From Nonomuraea sp. SYSU D8015 (GTDB lineage Bacteria > Actinomycetota > Actinomycetes > Streptosporangiales > Streptosporangiaceae): a stretch of 64,000 bases of DNA. Below the pieces are notes generated by a model. It made no database searches and was not told the DNA's origin. It saw only the letters and a list, made by a program, of their open reading frames with translations. Numbering within the stretch: the first letter of the stretch is position 1; each line of letters opens with the position of its first letter. Made by a program: the position numbers and the translations under genes. The stretch lies in the NCBI RefSeq assembly GCF_008065375.1, contig NZ_VJYI01000003.1:186001-250000 (forward strand). The letters run 5' to 3'. Shown in pieces: positions 15,995 to 23,933 of this stretch.

Positions 15995-17200
15995 GTGTTG
16001 GCTGAGAGCATGCTGATCGACACCGGCGGCTCGGCCACCGGCGCAGGGGTCCTGCTCTCGATCCTGCGCGACGGGCGGCCCCGCACCCGCGCCGAGCTGG
16101 CCCAGCTCACCGGATGGGCCCGCTCGACGCTGTCACTGCGGCTGGACGCCCTGCTCAACCAACGCCTGGTGGCGCCGACCGACGACGCGATCCACTCCGG
16201 CGGGCGTCCCGCGACGACGTTCGCCTTCAACCGGAGCGCGCGCGTCGTGCTGGCCGCGGACCTCGGGGTGACGCACGCCCGGCTCGCCGTCACCGACCTC
16301 GCGACCACGGTGCTCGCCGAGCGCACCGCCGAGATGCCCATCGACCGGGGTCCGGTGCCTGTGCTGACCTGGCTCGTCGAGAGCTTCCACGAGCTGCTCG
16401 GCGAGTGCGGGCGCGGCATCGCCGACGTGTGCGGCATCGGCGTCGGCCTCCCCGGCCCGGTGGAGCACGACACCGGCAAGCCGGTCAACCCGCCGATCAT
16501 GCCGGGGTGGGACCGCTTCGCGGTGCCCGAGTGGCTGAGCGCGCGGCTCGGCGCCCCGGTGCTGGTCGACAACGACGTGAACATCATGGCGCTCGGCGAG
16601 TACTGGGCGGTCAGATCGCAGGTCAGGCACATGATCTTCGTCAAGATCGGCACCGGTGTGGGCTGCGGCATCATCAGCGAGGGCCGCCTGCATCGCGGCG
16701 CCCAGGGAGCGGCCGGCGACATCGGCCACATCCGGGTCCCGTCGTTCGAGGACGTCGTCTGCCGTTGCGGCAACACCGGGTGCCTGGAGGCCGTGGCGGG
16801 CGGCGGCGCGCTGGCCGCCCGCCTGCGCGCGGCGGGCGAGGACACCTCCGTCAGCCGCGACGTCGTCGAGCTGGTGCGGGCGGGCAACGTCCCGGCGATC
16901 CAGGCCGTCCGGCAGGCCGGCCGCGAGATCGGCACGGTCCTGGCCTCGGTCGTCAACTTCTTCAACCCCTCGCTCATCGTCGTCGGCGGCGACATCGCGG
17001 AGTCGGGCGAACACCTGCTCGCGGGCGTCCGCGAGGTGATCTACAGCAGGTCGCTGCCGCTGGCCACGCAGCACCTCGGCATCCTGACCAGCGAGCTCGG
17101 CGACCGCGCGGGCGTCACCGGCGCGGCGGTGATGGTGATCGAGCACGTGCTGGCGCCCGAGGCGGTGGACCAGGCGGTGATGGCCGCAAGCGGAGGATGA
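15995..17200 (+). CDS. ROK-family transcriptional regulator
   Basis: An N-terminal winged HTH (about residues 18-65; RTRAELAQLTGWARSTLSLRL) precedes a ROK sugar-kinase-like domain with DNDVNIMALGEY, KIGTGVGCGII and the zinc-binding segment CRCGNTGCLEAVAGG. Such proteins repress or activate carbohydrate genes in response to a sugar or sugar phosphate. Candidate starts are GTG 15995, TTG 15998 and ATG 16010; GGAG at 15988-15991 favours the first two. It is divergent from the sugar operon and sits between two promoters carrying the same 24-bp element, which suggests it controls both units. Confidence 0.9.
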   Translation: MLAESMLIDTGGSATGAGVLLSILRDGRPRTRAELAQLTGWARSTLSLRLDALLNQRLVAPTDDAIHSGGRPATTFAFNRSARVVLAADLGVTHARLAVTDLATTVLAERTAEMPIDRGPVPVLTWLVESFHELLGECGRGIADVCGIGVGLPGPVEHDTGKPVNPPIMPGWDRFAVPEWLSARLGAPVLVDNDVNIMALGEYWAVRSQVRHMIFVKIGTGVGCGIISEGRLHRGAQGAAGDIGHIRVPSFEDVVCRCGNTGCLEAVAGGGALAARLRAAGEDTSVSRDVVELVRAGNVPAIQAVRQAGREIGTVLASVVNFFNPSLIVVGGDIAESGEHLLAGVREVIYSRSLPLATQHLGILTSELGDRAGVTGAAVMVIEHVLAPEAVDQAVMAASGG

Positions 17201-17220
17201 TAAGACGGCCGCTGGCCCGC

Positions 17221-17257
17221 CTTATGCTTGACCATCGACAAAAGTAGCTCTTAACAT
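17221..17257 (+). promoter_or_regulatory. Promoter and operator (site B) of the ebo-like operon
   Basis: The -35 box TTGACC (17228-17233) and the -10 box TAACAT (17252-17257) are 18 bases apart, exactly as at site A. The block 17221-17244 reads CTTATG, then CTTGACCATCGA, then CAAAAG. The predicted start near 17264 leaves a leader of about 58 bases before ATG 17322, which is preceded by GGAG. Confidence 0.7.
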
Positions 17258-17321
17258 CGCGGTTACTTACATACCGGATGCCTTCCGCATGCGGGGGTAG
17301 TCCCGACACGATGGAGCTTTC

Positions 17322-18455
17322 ATGGACAAGCTCGGTGTGTGGCTCATCGGGGCACGGGGATCCGTGGCGACCACCGCGACCGTCGGCGCCGCGGCCATCA
17401 AGGCGGGAGTGGCCTCCCCGCAAGGATGCGTGAGCGAGTCCCCCGGCTTTCCCGGGCACCTGGTTCCGATCGCCGACCTGGTCTTCGGCGGCCACGACAT
17501 CACCGAGACGTCCTTACGCAAGCGGGCCGAGCAGCTGGCCAGGGCAGGGGTGATACCGCCGGACCTGCCGGGGCTGCTCGCCTCCGAGCTGGACGCCGCC
17601 GACGCCGAGATCCGGCCGGGTCACGTCCCCGGCGACGGCGGGCGGGCCGCGGCCCGGCTGATCGGCGACATCGCCGGCTTCCGCGCCCGGCACGGGCTGG
17701 CCCGGGTGGTCGTCATCAACGTGTCGTCGACCGAGCCCCCGGCCGGTTCGCGCCCGGAGTTCACAAGGCTGGCCGACCTCGAGGAGCGGCTCGCGGCGGG
17801 GGACGACGTCCTGCCGCCGAGCTCGCTGTACGCCTATGCGGCGTTCCACGCCGGGTGCGGTTATGTGGAGTTCACCCCCTCCACCGGGCCGACCCTGCCC
17901 GCCCTGGCGGAACTCGCCGCCCAGCGGGGCGTGCCGTACGCCGGACGCGACGGCAAGACCGGCGAGACCCTGGTCAAGAGCGCCCTGGCGCCCATGTTCG
18001 CCGGCCGGGCGCTGCGGGTCCGCTCCTGGTCCGGGCTCAACCTGCTCGGCGGCGGCGACGGGGCGACGCTCGCAGATCCGGCCGCCAGGTCGAGCAAGCA
18101 GCTCTCCAAGGACCAGGTCGTCGCCGGAGTCCTGGGAGAGCCCGTCGAAGGGCAGACGCACATCGACTACGTCGCCGACCTCGGAGACTGGAAGACCGCC
18201 TGGGATCACGTGACCTTCGAGGGATTCCTCGGCGTGCGGATGGCCATGCAGTTCACCTGGCAGGGCTGCGATTCGGCGCTGGCCGCCCCGCTCGTCCTGG
18301 ACCTGGCCCGGCTGGTCGCCCGTGCGCACGAGAAAGGGCGGCACGGCGTCCTGCCCGAGCTCGCCTACTTCTTCAAGAGCCCGCTGGGGACGGACGAGCA
18401 CGCGCTGGCCGTCCAGTACGCCCGGCTGCGCGCCTTCGCCGAGGAGCTGTCATGA
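17322..18455 (+). CDS. Inositol-3-phosphate synthase family cyclase of the ebo-like cluster
   Basis: The 377-residue protein has an N-terminal NAD-binding fold (GVWLIGARGSVATT, VVVINVSSTEPP) and the inositol-1-phosphate synthase core: GRDGKTGETLVKSALAP, then SGLNLLGGGDGATLADP, then HIDYVADLGDWKTAWDH and CDSALAAPLVLDLARL. The lysines of the DGKTG and LVKS segments align with catalytic lysines of the family. Known members cyclise glucose 6-phosphate to inositol 3-phosphate using bound NAD+. Classical ebo operons carry a 3-dehydroquinate-synthase-type cyclase (EboD) instead, so here one sugar-phosphate cyclase type seems to replace another. First gene of a seven-gene operon. Confidence 0.88.
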   Translation: MDKLGVWLIGARGSVATTATVGAAAIKAGVASPQGCVSESPGFPGHLVPIADLVFGGHDITETSLRKRAEQLARAGVIPPDLPGLLASELDAADAEIRPGHVPGDGGRAAARLIGDIAGFRARHGLARVVVINVSSTEPPAGSRPEFTRLADLEERLAAGDDVLPPSSLYAYAAFHAGCGYVEFTPSTGPTLPALAELAAQRGVPYAGRDGKTGETLVKSALAPMFAGRALRVRSWSGLNLLGGGDGATLADPAARSSKQLSKDQVVAGVLGEPVEGQTHIDYVADLGDWKTAWDHVTFEGFLGVRMAMQFTWQGCDSALAAPLVLDLARLVARAHEKGRHGVLPELAYFFKSPLGTDEHALAVQYARLRAFAEELS

Positions 18456-19330
18456 GGGCGCTCCTGGAGCTGGTGCGCGCACCGGCCGCCCTGTCGGTGC
18501 CCGGGGACACCATGGCGGGGGCCGCCGCCGCGGGGCGTCGTCCCGCGCCCGGCCTGGCCCTGGCCTCGGTGCTCATGTACTGGTCGGGAATGGCGCTCAA
18601 CGACTGGGCGGACCGTGAGGCCGACGCTGTCGAGCGGCCGGAACGCCCGATCCCGTCAGGCAGGGTCCGCCCGGGCGCCGCGCTCGGCCTCGCGGCCGCC
18701 CTGACCGGCGCGGGCCTGGCCACCGCCGCCGTCGCCGGCGGCCGCCGCGCTCTCACCGTGGCGGGACTGCTGGCCGGCGCGGTGTGGGCCTACGACCTGG
18801 GCCTCAAGCGGACGGCGGCGGGACCGGCGTCGATGGCGGCGTGCCGCGTGCTGGACGTGCTCCTGGGCGCCGGCGAGCAGGCTCGAGCCGCCGTGCCCGC
18901 GGCGCTGGCGATAGGCGCGCACACCTACGGGATCAGTGTCCTGGGCCGCGCCGAGGTGACGGGCGCGACGCCCGGGACCGCCGAGCGCGCGCTCGTGGCC
19001 AGCACCGCGGCGGCCGGGCTCGCGGCGGCCTCCTGCCTGCGTGACCGGGCCGGCGCGGGCCCCTCCCGCCTGCGCAACGGAGCCGCCGCCCGGGCCGGCG
19101 CGGGCGTCCTCATCGCCGGCTACCTCGCCTCCACCCTCCCGGTCCAGGCCGGGTTACGGACCCGCCCCGACCCCGAGAACGTCCGGCAGGCCGTCCGGCT
19201 GAGCATCCTCGGCCTCATCCCGCTCCAGGCGGCGGCGGTGGCCGGCGGCGGGCGGCCCGCGACGGCCGGCGCGCTGCTGTGCTCGCTGCCCGTGGGACGG
19301 TGGCTCTCGTCCCGGCTGGCGACATCGTGA
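18452..19330 (+). CDS. eboC: UbiA-family prenyltransferase, EboC-like
   Basis: This integral membrane protein of 292 residues has about eight transmembrane helices. The first Asp-rich motif is NDWADREADAVERPERPIPSG, which binds the prenyl diphosphate through magnesium; the ERPERPIPSGR extension is typical of the EboC branch. The second Asp motif is weak (DVLLGAGE region). It should transfer a polyprenyl group to an acceptor at the membrane. Its ATG overlaps the cyclase stop (ATGA). It resembles what I recall as the SCO3242 family of Streptomyces coelicolor. The acceptor is unknown; a cyclitol made by the upstream gene is an attractive guess. Confidence 0.88.
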   Translation: MRALLELVRAPAALSVPGDTMAGAAAAGRRPAPGLALASVLMYWSGMALNDWADREADAVERPERPIPSGRVRPGAALGLAAALTGAGLATAAVAGGRRALTVAGLLAGAVWAYDLGLKRTAAGPASMAACRVLDVLLGAGEQARAAVPAALAIGAHTYGISVLGRAEVTGATPGTAERALVASTAAAGLAAASCLRDRAGAGPSRLRNGAAARAGAGVLIAGYLASTLPVQAGLRTRPDPENVRQAVRLSILGLIPLQAAAVAGGGRPATAGALLCSLPVGRWLSSRLATS

Positions 19331-20193
19331 AGTGGGCCTACTGCACCAACGGCTTCTCCGATCACCGGCTCGGCGAGGCGCTCGAGGTCCTGGCCGACCT
19401 GGGATACGCCGGTGCGGCGATCACGCTCGACCACGGTCATCTCGACCCCTACTCCCCCGGCCTGGCCGCGGAGGTGTCCCGGATCGCCGCGCTCCTCGAT
19501 CGCCTCGGCCTCGACGCCGTCGTCGAGACGGGCGGGCGTTACACCCTCGATCCCCTCCGCAAGCACCATCCGACCCTCATCAGCGACGGCGCCGAGCGCC
19601 GAGTGGAGTTCCTGACCACGGCGATGCGGGTCGCCGCCGACCTGGGCGCTCCCGTGGTGCATCTGTGGAGCGGGGCCCTGCCCGACGGCATGACGGAGGC
19701 GGCGGCGTACACGCGGCTGGCCTGCGAGTGCGCACGGCTGCTCGACGAGGCCGACCGGGTGGGCGTCACGCTGGGATTCGAACCCGAGCCCGGGATGCTC
19801 GTCGCCGACCTGGACGGCTACGAGCGGCTGCGTGCGATGCTCGGCGCCCATCCCCGGTTCGGCCTCACCCTCGACATCGGGCACTGCCACTGCGTGGAGC
19901 GGGAGGACCTGGCCACCTGTGTCCGCCGGGCGCTGCCGTACACCGTGCACGTGCAGATCGAGGACATGCGCCGGGGCGTCCACGAGCACCTGGAGTTCGG
20001 CGAGGGTGAGATCGACTTCGCGCCGGTGCTCGCCGCGCTGCACGGCTACCCGGGTCTGGTGGCCGTGGAGCTGGCCCGGCACAGCCACGCGGCCCCGCAG
20101 GTCGCCCGCCGATCGATCGACTTCTTGAGGAGGGCACATGAAGGAGCCGGCACAGGAGTGGCTGGCACAAGCCGTCCGGCAGGTCGAGGCTGA
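19327..20193 (+). CDS. AP-endonuclease-2-type TIM barrel (sugar phosphate isomerase/epimerase)
   Basis: The product starts VKWAYCTNGF at a GTG that overlaps the UbiA stop (GTGA). Metal-binding positions of the xylose-isomerase-like barrel are visible: Glu in GFEPEPGMLV, Asp-Ile-Gly-His in LTLDIGHCHC, VQIEDMRRGVHEH and Glu in VAVELARHSH. It would isomerise or epimerise a sugar or cyclitol. The YCTN start and LGFEPEPG segment also occur in the EboE protein encoded at 21493, so the two are probably paralogues. Its C-terminus overlaps the EboA start by 56 bases. Confidence 0.87.
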   Translation: MKWAYCTNGFSDHRLGEALEVLADLGYAGAAITLDHGHLDPYSPGLAAEVSRIAALLDRLGLDAVVETGGRYTLDPLRKHHPTLISDGAERRVEFLTTAMRVAADLGAPVVHLWSGALPDGMTEAAAYTRLACECARLLDEADRVGVTLGFEPEPGMLVADLDGYERLRAMLGAHPRFGLTLDIGHCHCVEREDLATCVRRALPYTVHVQIEDMRRGVHEHLEFGEGEIDFAPVLAALHGYPGLVAVELARHSHAAPQVARRSIDFLRRAHEGAGTGVAGTSRPAGRG

Positions 20194-20644
20194 CCCGCAG
20201 GCGATCCACCGGCTCTTCCCGCAGGCCGAGCGGCGGGGCGGCCCGGGTGCCCGGCGCGCGCTGCTCGGCGCGCTGCACGGCCACCACGCGGTGATCCGCA
20301 GCCTGTACGAGGCCGGCGACAGCGGCGAGCGGCTGGCGATCCTGACCGCCCTGCACGAGCTCGACCTGGACGGGACGGCGGTCGGCCTGGTGGAGGACGC
20401 GCTGCGCACCAATGACGCCCGGCTGGTCGCCGCTGCCCTCGGCCCGTACGGCTCGGCGTGGCTGGACGACCACTCCTTCCGTCAAGGGGTGCTCAAGTGC
20501 GTCTTCATGTCGATCCCCCTGGCGGCGGTGGCCGAGCTGGACCGCCGGTTCGACGCCGAACTGGCCCGGATGTTGTCGGACTACGCGGCGGAGCTGCGGG
20601 CGGCCGGTCGGCCCGTCCCGCGCGACGTCCTGGAGAGGATCTGA
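20138..20644 (+). CDS. eboA: EboA domain protein
   Basis: A 168-residue, all-helical protein without signal or membrane segment. It matches the EboA pattern: QAVRQVEADPQAIHRLFPQA, LDLDGTAVGLVEDALRTND, and HSFRQGVLKCVFMSIPLAAV. EboA has no known catalytic motif and is considered an accessory part of the ebo system. The start overlaps the preceding gene, and GAGGAGG lies a few bases before its ATG. The assignment rests on both the sequence pattern and its place between the TIM barrel and TatD genes. Confidence 0.85.
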   Translation: MKEPAQEWLAQAVRQVEADPQAIHRLFPQAERRGGPGARRALLGALHGHHAVIRSLYEAGDSGERLAILTALHELDLDGTAVGLVEDALRTNDARLVAAALGPYGSAWLDDHSFRQGVLKCVFMSIPLAAVAELDRRFDAELARMLSDYAAELRAAGRPVPRDVLERI

Positions 20645-21490
20645 ATGCGCATCTTCGACCCCCACATCCACATGACCTCCCGGACCACCGACGACTACCA
20701 GCGCATGCACGCCGCGGGGGTCCGGGCCGTCGTCGAGCCCGCCTTCTGGCTGGGCCAGCCCCGTACCAACGTGGGGAGCTTCCTCGACTACTTCGACGCG
20801 CTGCTCGGCTGGGAGCCGTACCGCGCCGCGCAGTACGGCATCCGCCACCACTGCGCGCTCGCGCTCAACCCAAAGGAGGCGAACGACCCCCGGTGCAGGG
20901 GCGTGCTGGCCGAGCTGCCGCGATACCTGCTGAAGGACTCCGTCGTCGCGGTCGGCGAGGTCGGCTACGACTCGATGACGGCCGACGAGGAGCGGGCCTT
21001 CGAGGCCCAGCTCGTCCTGGCGCGGGAGAACGATCTCCCCGTCCTGGTGCACACGCCGCACCGGGACAAGGCCACGGGCACCCGCCGGACGCTCGACGTG
21101 GTCAGGGCCGCCGGGATGCCCCCTGAGCAGGTGCTCGTCGACCACCTCAACGAGATGACCGTCGGCATGGTCGCGGACTCGGGCTGCTGGATGGGCTTCT
21201 CGATCTACCCCGACACCAAGATGGACCCGGACCGGATGGTGGCCGTGCTCAAGGAGTACGGCACGGACAGGATGCTGGTGAACTCCGCCGCCGACTGGGG
21301 ACGGAGCGACCCGCTGAAGACGCGCGAGGTCGCCGACGCCATGCTCGCGGCCGGCTTCGGCGAGGACGACGTCGACCGGGTGCTCTGGCGCAATCCGGTC
21401 GCCTTCTACGGGCAGAGCGGCCGGCTCGTCCTCGAGACCGGCTCGGAATCCGGCCCCGACTACGCCGGCAACACGATCAAGCGGGGCTGA
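20645..21490 (+). CDS. eboB: TatD-family metal-dependent hydrolase, EboB-like
   Basis: The 281-residue amidohydrolase-fold protein begins MRIFDPHIHMTSRTTDDY, giving the DxHxH metal motif. Further metal ligands follow: VGEVGYDSMT (Glu), VLVHTPHRDKATG (His), VDHLNEMT (His) and NSAADWGRSDP (Asp). Related TatD proteins are metal-dependent hydrolases or nucleases; the EboB branch has no proven substrate. It begins one base after the EboA stop. Confidence 0.9.
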   Translation: MRIFDPHIHMTSRTTDDYQRMHAAGVRAVVEPAFWLGQPRTNVGSFLDYFDALLGWEPYRAAQYGIRHHCALALNPKEANDPRCRGVLAELPRYLLKDSVVAVGEVGYDSMTADEERAFEAQLVLARENDLPVLVHTPHRDKATGTRRTLDVVRAAGMPPEQVLVDHLNEMTVGMVADSGCWMGFSIYPDTKMDPDRMVAVLKEYGTDRMLVNSAADWGRSDPLKTREVADAMLAAGFGEDDVDRVLWRNPVAFYGQSGRLVLETGSESGPDYAGNTIKRG

Positions 21491-21492
21491 CC

Positions 21493-22602
21493 ATGCGGCT
21501 GCGCCATCCCGACGGCTCGACCGTGCACCTCTCCTACTGCACCAACGTCCACCCCGCCGAGGATCTCCCCGGCATCCACGCTCAGCTGTCCGGCATCGCC
21601 GCGCGGGTCAGGCGACTGCTCGGCGTCGAACGGCTCGGCCTCGGCCTGTGGTTGTCGCAGCACGCCGCCGCGGACCTGCTCGCCCATCCCGGCGAGCTCG
21701 CCCGGCTCCGCGAGCGGCTGACCGCGCTCGGACTGGAGGTCGTGACCCTCAACGGATTCCCCTACCGCGGCTTCCACGACGAGATCGTGAAGTACCGCGT
21801 CTACTCCCCTGACTGGGCCGACGCGGAGCGGCTGCGCTACACGCTCGGGCTCGCCGAGATCCTCGCCGCGCTGCTGCCGGACGACGTCACCGAGGGGACG
21901 ATCTCGACGCTCCCCCTCGCCTGGCGGACCGGGTGGACGGGGGACAAGGCGGCGGCGGTCATGGCCAATCTCGACGCGGCCGCCGAGGGGCTGCGCGCGC
22001 TGGCCGGACATACCGGCAAGGTGATCCGGCTCGGCTTCGAGCCGGAGCCGGGCTGCATCATCGAGACGACTCCCCAGGCGACCCTGCTGAGCGACGTCGA
22101 CCACGACCACCTCGGCCTCTGCCTGGACGCCTGCCACATGGCCGTGGGCTTCGAGGAGCCCGGCGCGGGCGCCCGCACCGGGCTGCCGATCGTGAAGCTG
22201 CAGGCGTCATGCGCCTTGGAGGCCCCGCCGGGGGCGCAGCGGACGCTGGCGGCGTTCGACGAGGCCAGGTTCCTCCACCAGACGCGCTCCGCCACCGGGT
22301 ACGCCGACGACCTGGGCGAAGCCCTGGCCGGCGGCCTGCCCGCGGACGAGAGCTGGCGCGTGCACTTCCACGTCCCGCTGCACGACGCGCCGCCCCCTCC
22401 GCTCACCACCAGCGCCCCCTACCTGCGTGGCCTGCTGGACGTGCTCCTCGGCGGAGAGTCACCGCTGACCAGGCACGTCGAGGTGGAGACCTACACCTGG
22501 AACGTGCTCCCCGGCGCGCCGTCCGACCTGGCCGAAGGCATCGCCGCCGAGCTCGACTGGATGCGGGGGCAGCTCGCCGCCCTCGGGCTGAAGGAGACGT
22601 GA
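21493..22602 (+). CDS. eboE: Metabolite traffic protein EboE (TIM barrel)
   Basis: The 369-residue protein has the EboE start VHLSYCTNVHPAEDL, a long second segment EVVTLNGFPYRGFHDEIVKY, the metal-site segment RLGFEPEPGCII, DACHMAVGFEEPG and the late VEVETYTWNVLP. It belongs to the xylose-isomerase-like superfamily, yet in ebo operons it is linked to moving a biosynthetic intermediate across the inner membrane. It has no signal peptide. Two bases separate it from EboB, and its stop shares one base with the next ATG (TGATG). Confidence 0.9.
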   Translation: MRLRHPDGSTVHLSYCTNVHPAEDLPGIHAQLSGIAARVRRLLGVERLGLGLWLSQHAAADLLAHPGELARLRERLTALGLEVVTLNGFPYRGFHDEIVKYRVYSPDWADAERLRYTLGLAEILAALLPDDVTEGTISTLPLAWRTGWTGDKAAAVMANLDAAAEGLRALAGHTGKVIRLGFEPEPGCIIETTPQATLLSDVDHDHLGLCLDACHMAVGFEEPGAGARTGLPIVKLQASCALEAPPGAQRTLAAFDEARFLHQTRSATGYADDLGEALAGGLPADESWRVHFHVPLHDAPPPPLTTSAPYLRGLLDVLLGGESPLTRHVEVETYTWNVLPGAPSDLAEGIAAELDWMRGQLAALGLKET

Positions 22603-23933
22603 TGGCACCGCTCATCGTGATCAATGTCGTCGGGCTCACCCCGCGCCTGCTCGCGCACATGCCGAACGTGGCCGAGGTCGGGGCCGCGGCCGCGCTGCGG
22701 CCCGTGCTCCCGGCCGTCACCTGCTCGATGCAGGCCACCCTGCTGACCGGCTCGATGCCCCGCGACCACGGCATCGTCGGCAACGGGTGGTATTTCCGCG
22801 ACCTCGGCGAGGTGCTGCTGTGGCGCCAGCACAACGCGCTCATCCAGGGCGACCAGCTGTGGACCGCCGTGCCCGGCCTGCGCACCGCCAACGTCTGCTG
22901 GTGGTACGCGATGGGCGCGCGGACCGACCTGCTCGTCACCCCGCGCCCCATCTATCACGCCGACGGCCGCAAGTCGCCCGACTGCTACACCCGCCCGCCC
23001 TCGCTCCACGACGACCTCGAGGCCGCGCTGGGGCCGTTCCCCCTCTTCACCTACTGGGGCCCCAACGCGGGGATCGCCTCCTCCGAGTGGATCATCGCCG
23101 CGGCCCGCCGCATCCTGGCCCGCGAACGGCCGGACCTGCTGCTGGTCTACGTGCCCCACCTGGACTACGACCTCCAGCGGTACGGCCCCGCCGGTCCCGA
23201 GGCGGTCGCCGCGGCCCGCGCCGTCGACGCCGCGCTGGCTCCGCTCCTGGCCGAGGACGCCCAGGTGGTCGTGCTCTCGGAATACGGGATCACCCCGGCG
23301 TCCCGCCCGGTGGACGTCAACCGGGCGCTGCGCACCGCGGGGCTGCTGGAGGTCTACACGCAGGCCGGGATGGAGTACCTCGACCCCTGGACGTCCCGGG
23401 CCTTCGCCGTCGCCGACCACCAGGTGGCCCACGTGTACGTGCGCGACCCGGCCGACCTCGACCGCACCCGCGCGGTCGTCGCCGAGCTGACCGGCGTGGA
23501 CGAGGTGCTCGACCAGGCGGGGAAGGCGAAGTACGGGCTCGACCACGAACGCGCCGGTGAGCTCGTCGCGGTGGCGGAGCCCGACGCCTGGTTCACCTAC
23601 TATTACTGGCTCTCCGACGACCGCGCCCCCGACTTCGCCAGGCTCGTGGACATCCACCGCAAACCCGGCTACGACCCCGCCGAGCTGTTCATGAACCCGA
23701 GCGACCCGTTCGTCAAGCTCCGTGCCGCGGCGGCGCTGGCCAGGAAGAAGCTGGGCTTCCGCTACACGATGCCGGTGGTGCCGCTCGACCCGGCACCGGT
23801 GCGGGGCAGTCACGGCCGCCTGCCCGATCAACCCGGCGACGGCCCGCTGATCATCGGCCCCTTCGACCGCGACTCCTACGAGGCGACCGAGGTCAAGTCA
23901 CTCCTGGCCGGCCTGGCGAGCAGAAGCCGCTGA
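22602..23933 (+). CDS. eboF: Alkaline-phosphatase-fold nucleotide pyrophosphatase/phosphodiesterase, EboF-like
   Basis: The 443-residue protein has the phosphodiesterase core: an N-terminal metal-binding region (LPAVTCSMQATLLTG, with Thr as nucleophile), DHGIVGNGWYFRDL, YVPHLDYDLQRYGP, LSEYGITPASRPVD and ADHQVAHVYV. These supply the two-zinc site of the alkaline phosphatase superfamily. It should cleave phosphodiester or pyrophosphate bonds of a small molecule. No signal peptide is evident, so it probably acts in the cytoplasm. It is the last gene of the cluster, and its 3' end overlaps the convergent membrane-protein gene by 36 bases. Confidence 0.88.
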   Translation: MAPLIVINVVGLTPRLLAHMPNVAEVGAAAALRPVLPAVTCSMQATLLTGSMPRDHGIVGNGWYFRDLGEVLLWRQHNALIQGDQLWTAVPGLRTANVCWWYAMGARTDLLVTPRPIYHADGRKSPDCYTRPPSLHDDLEAALGPFPLFTYWGPNAGIASSEWIIAAARRILARERPDLLLVYVPHLDYDLQRYGPAGPEAVAAARAVDAALAPLLAEDAQVVVLSEYGITPASRPVDVNRALRTAGLLEVYTQAGMEYLDPWTSRAFAVADHQVAHVYVRDPADLDRTRAVVAELTGVDEVLDQAGKAKYGLDHERAGELVAVAEPDAWFTYYYWLSDDRAPDFARLVDIHRKPGYDPAELFMNPSDPFVKLRAAAALARKKLGFRYTMPVVPLDPAPVRGSHGRLPDQPGDGPLIIGPFDRDSYEATEVKSLLAGLASRSR

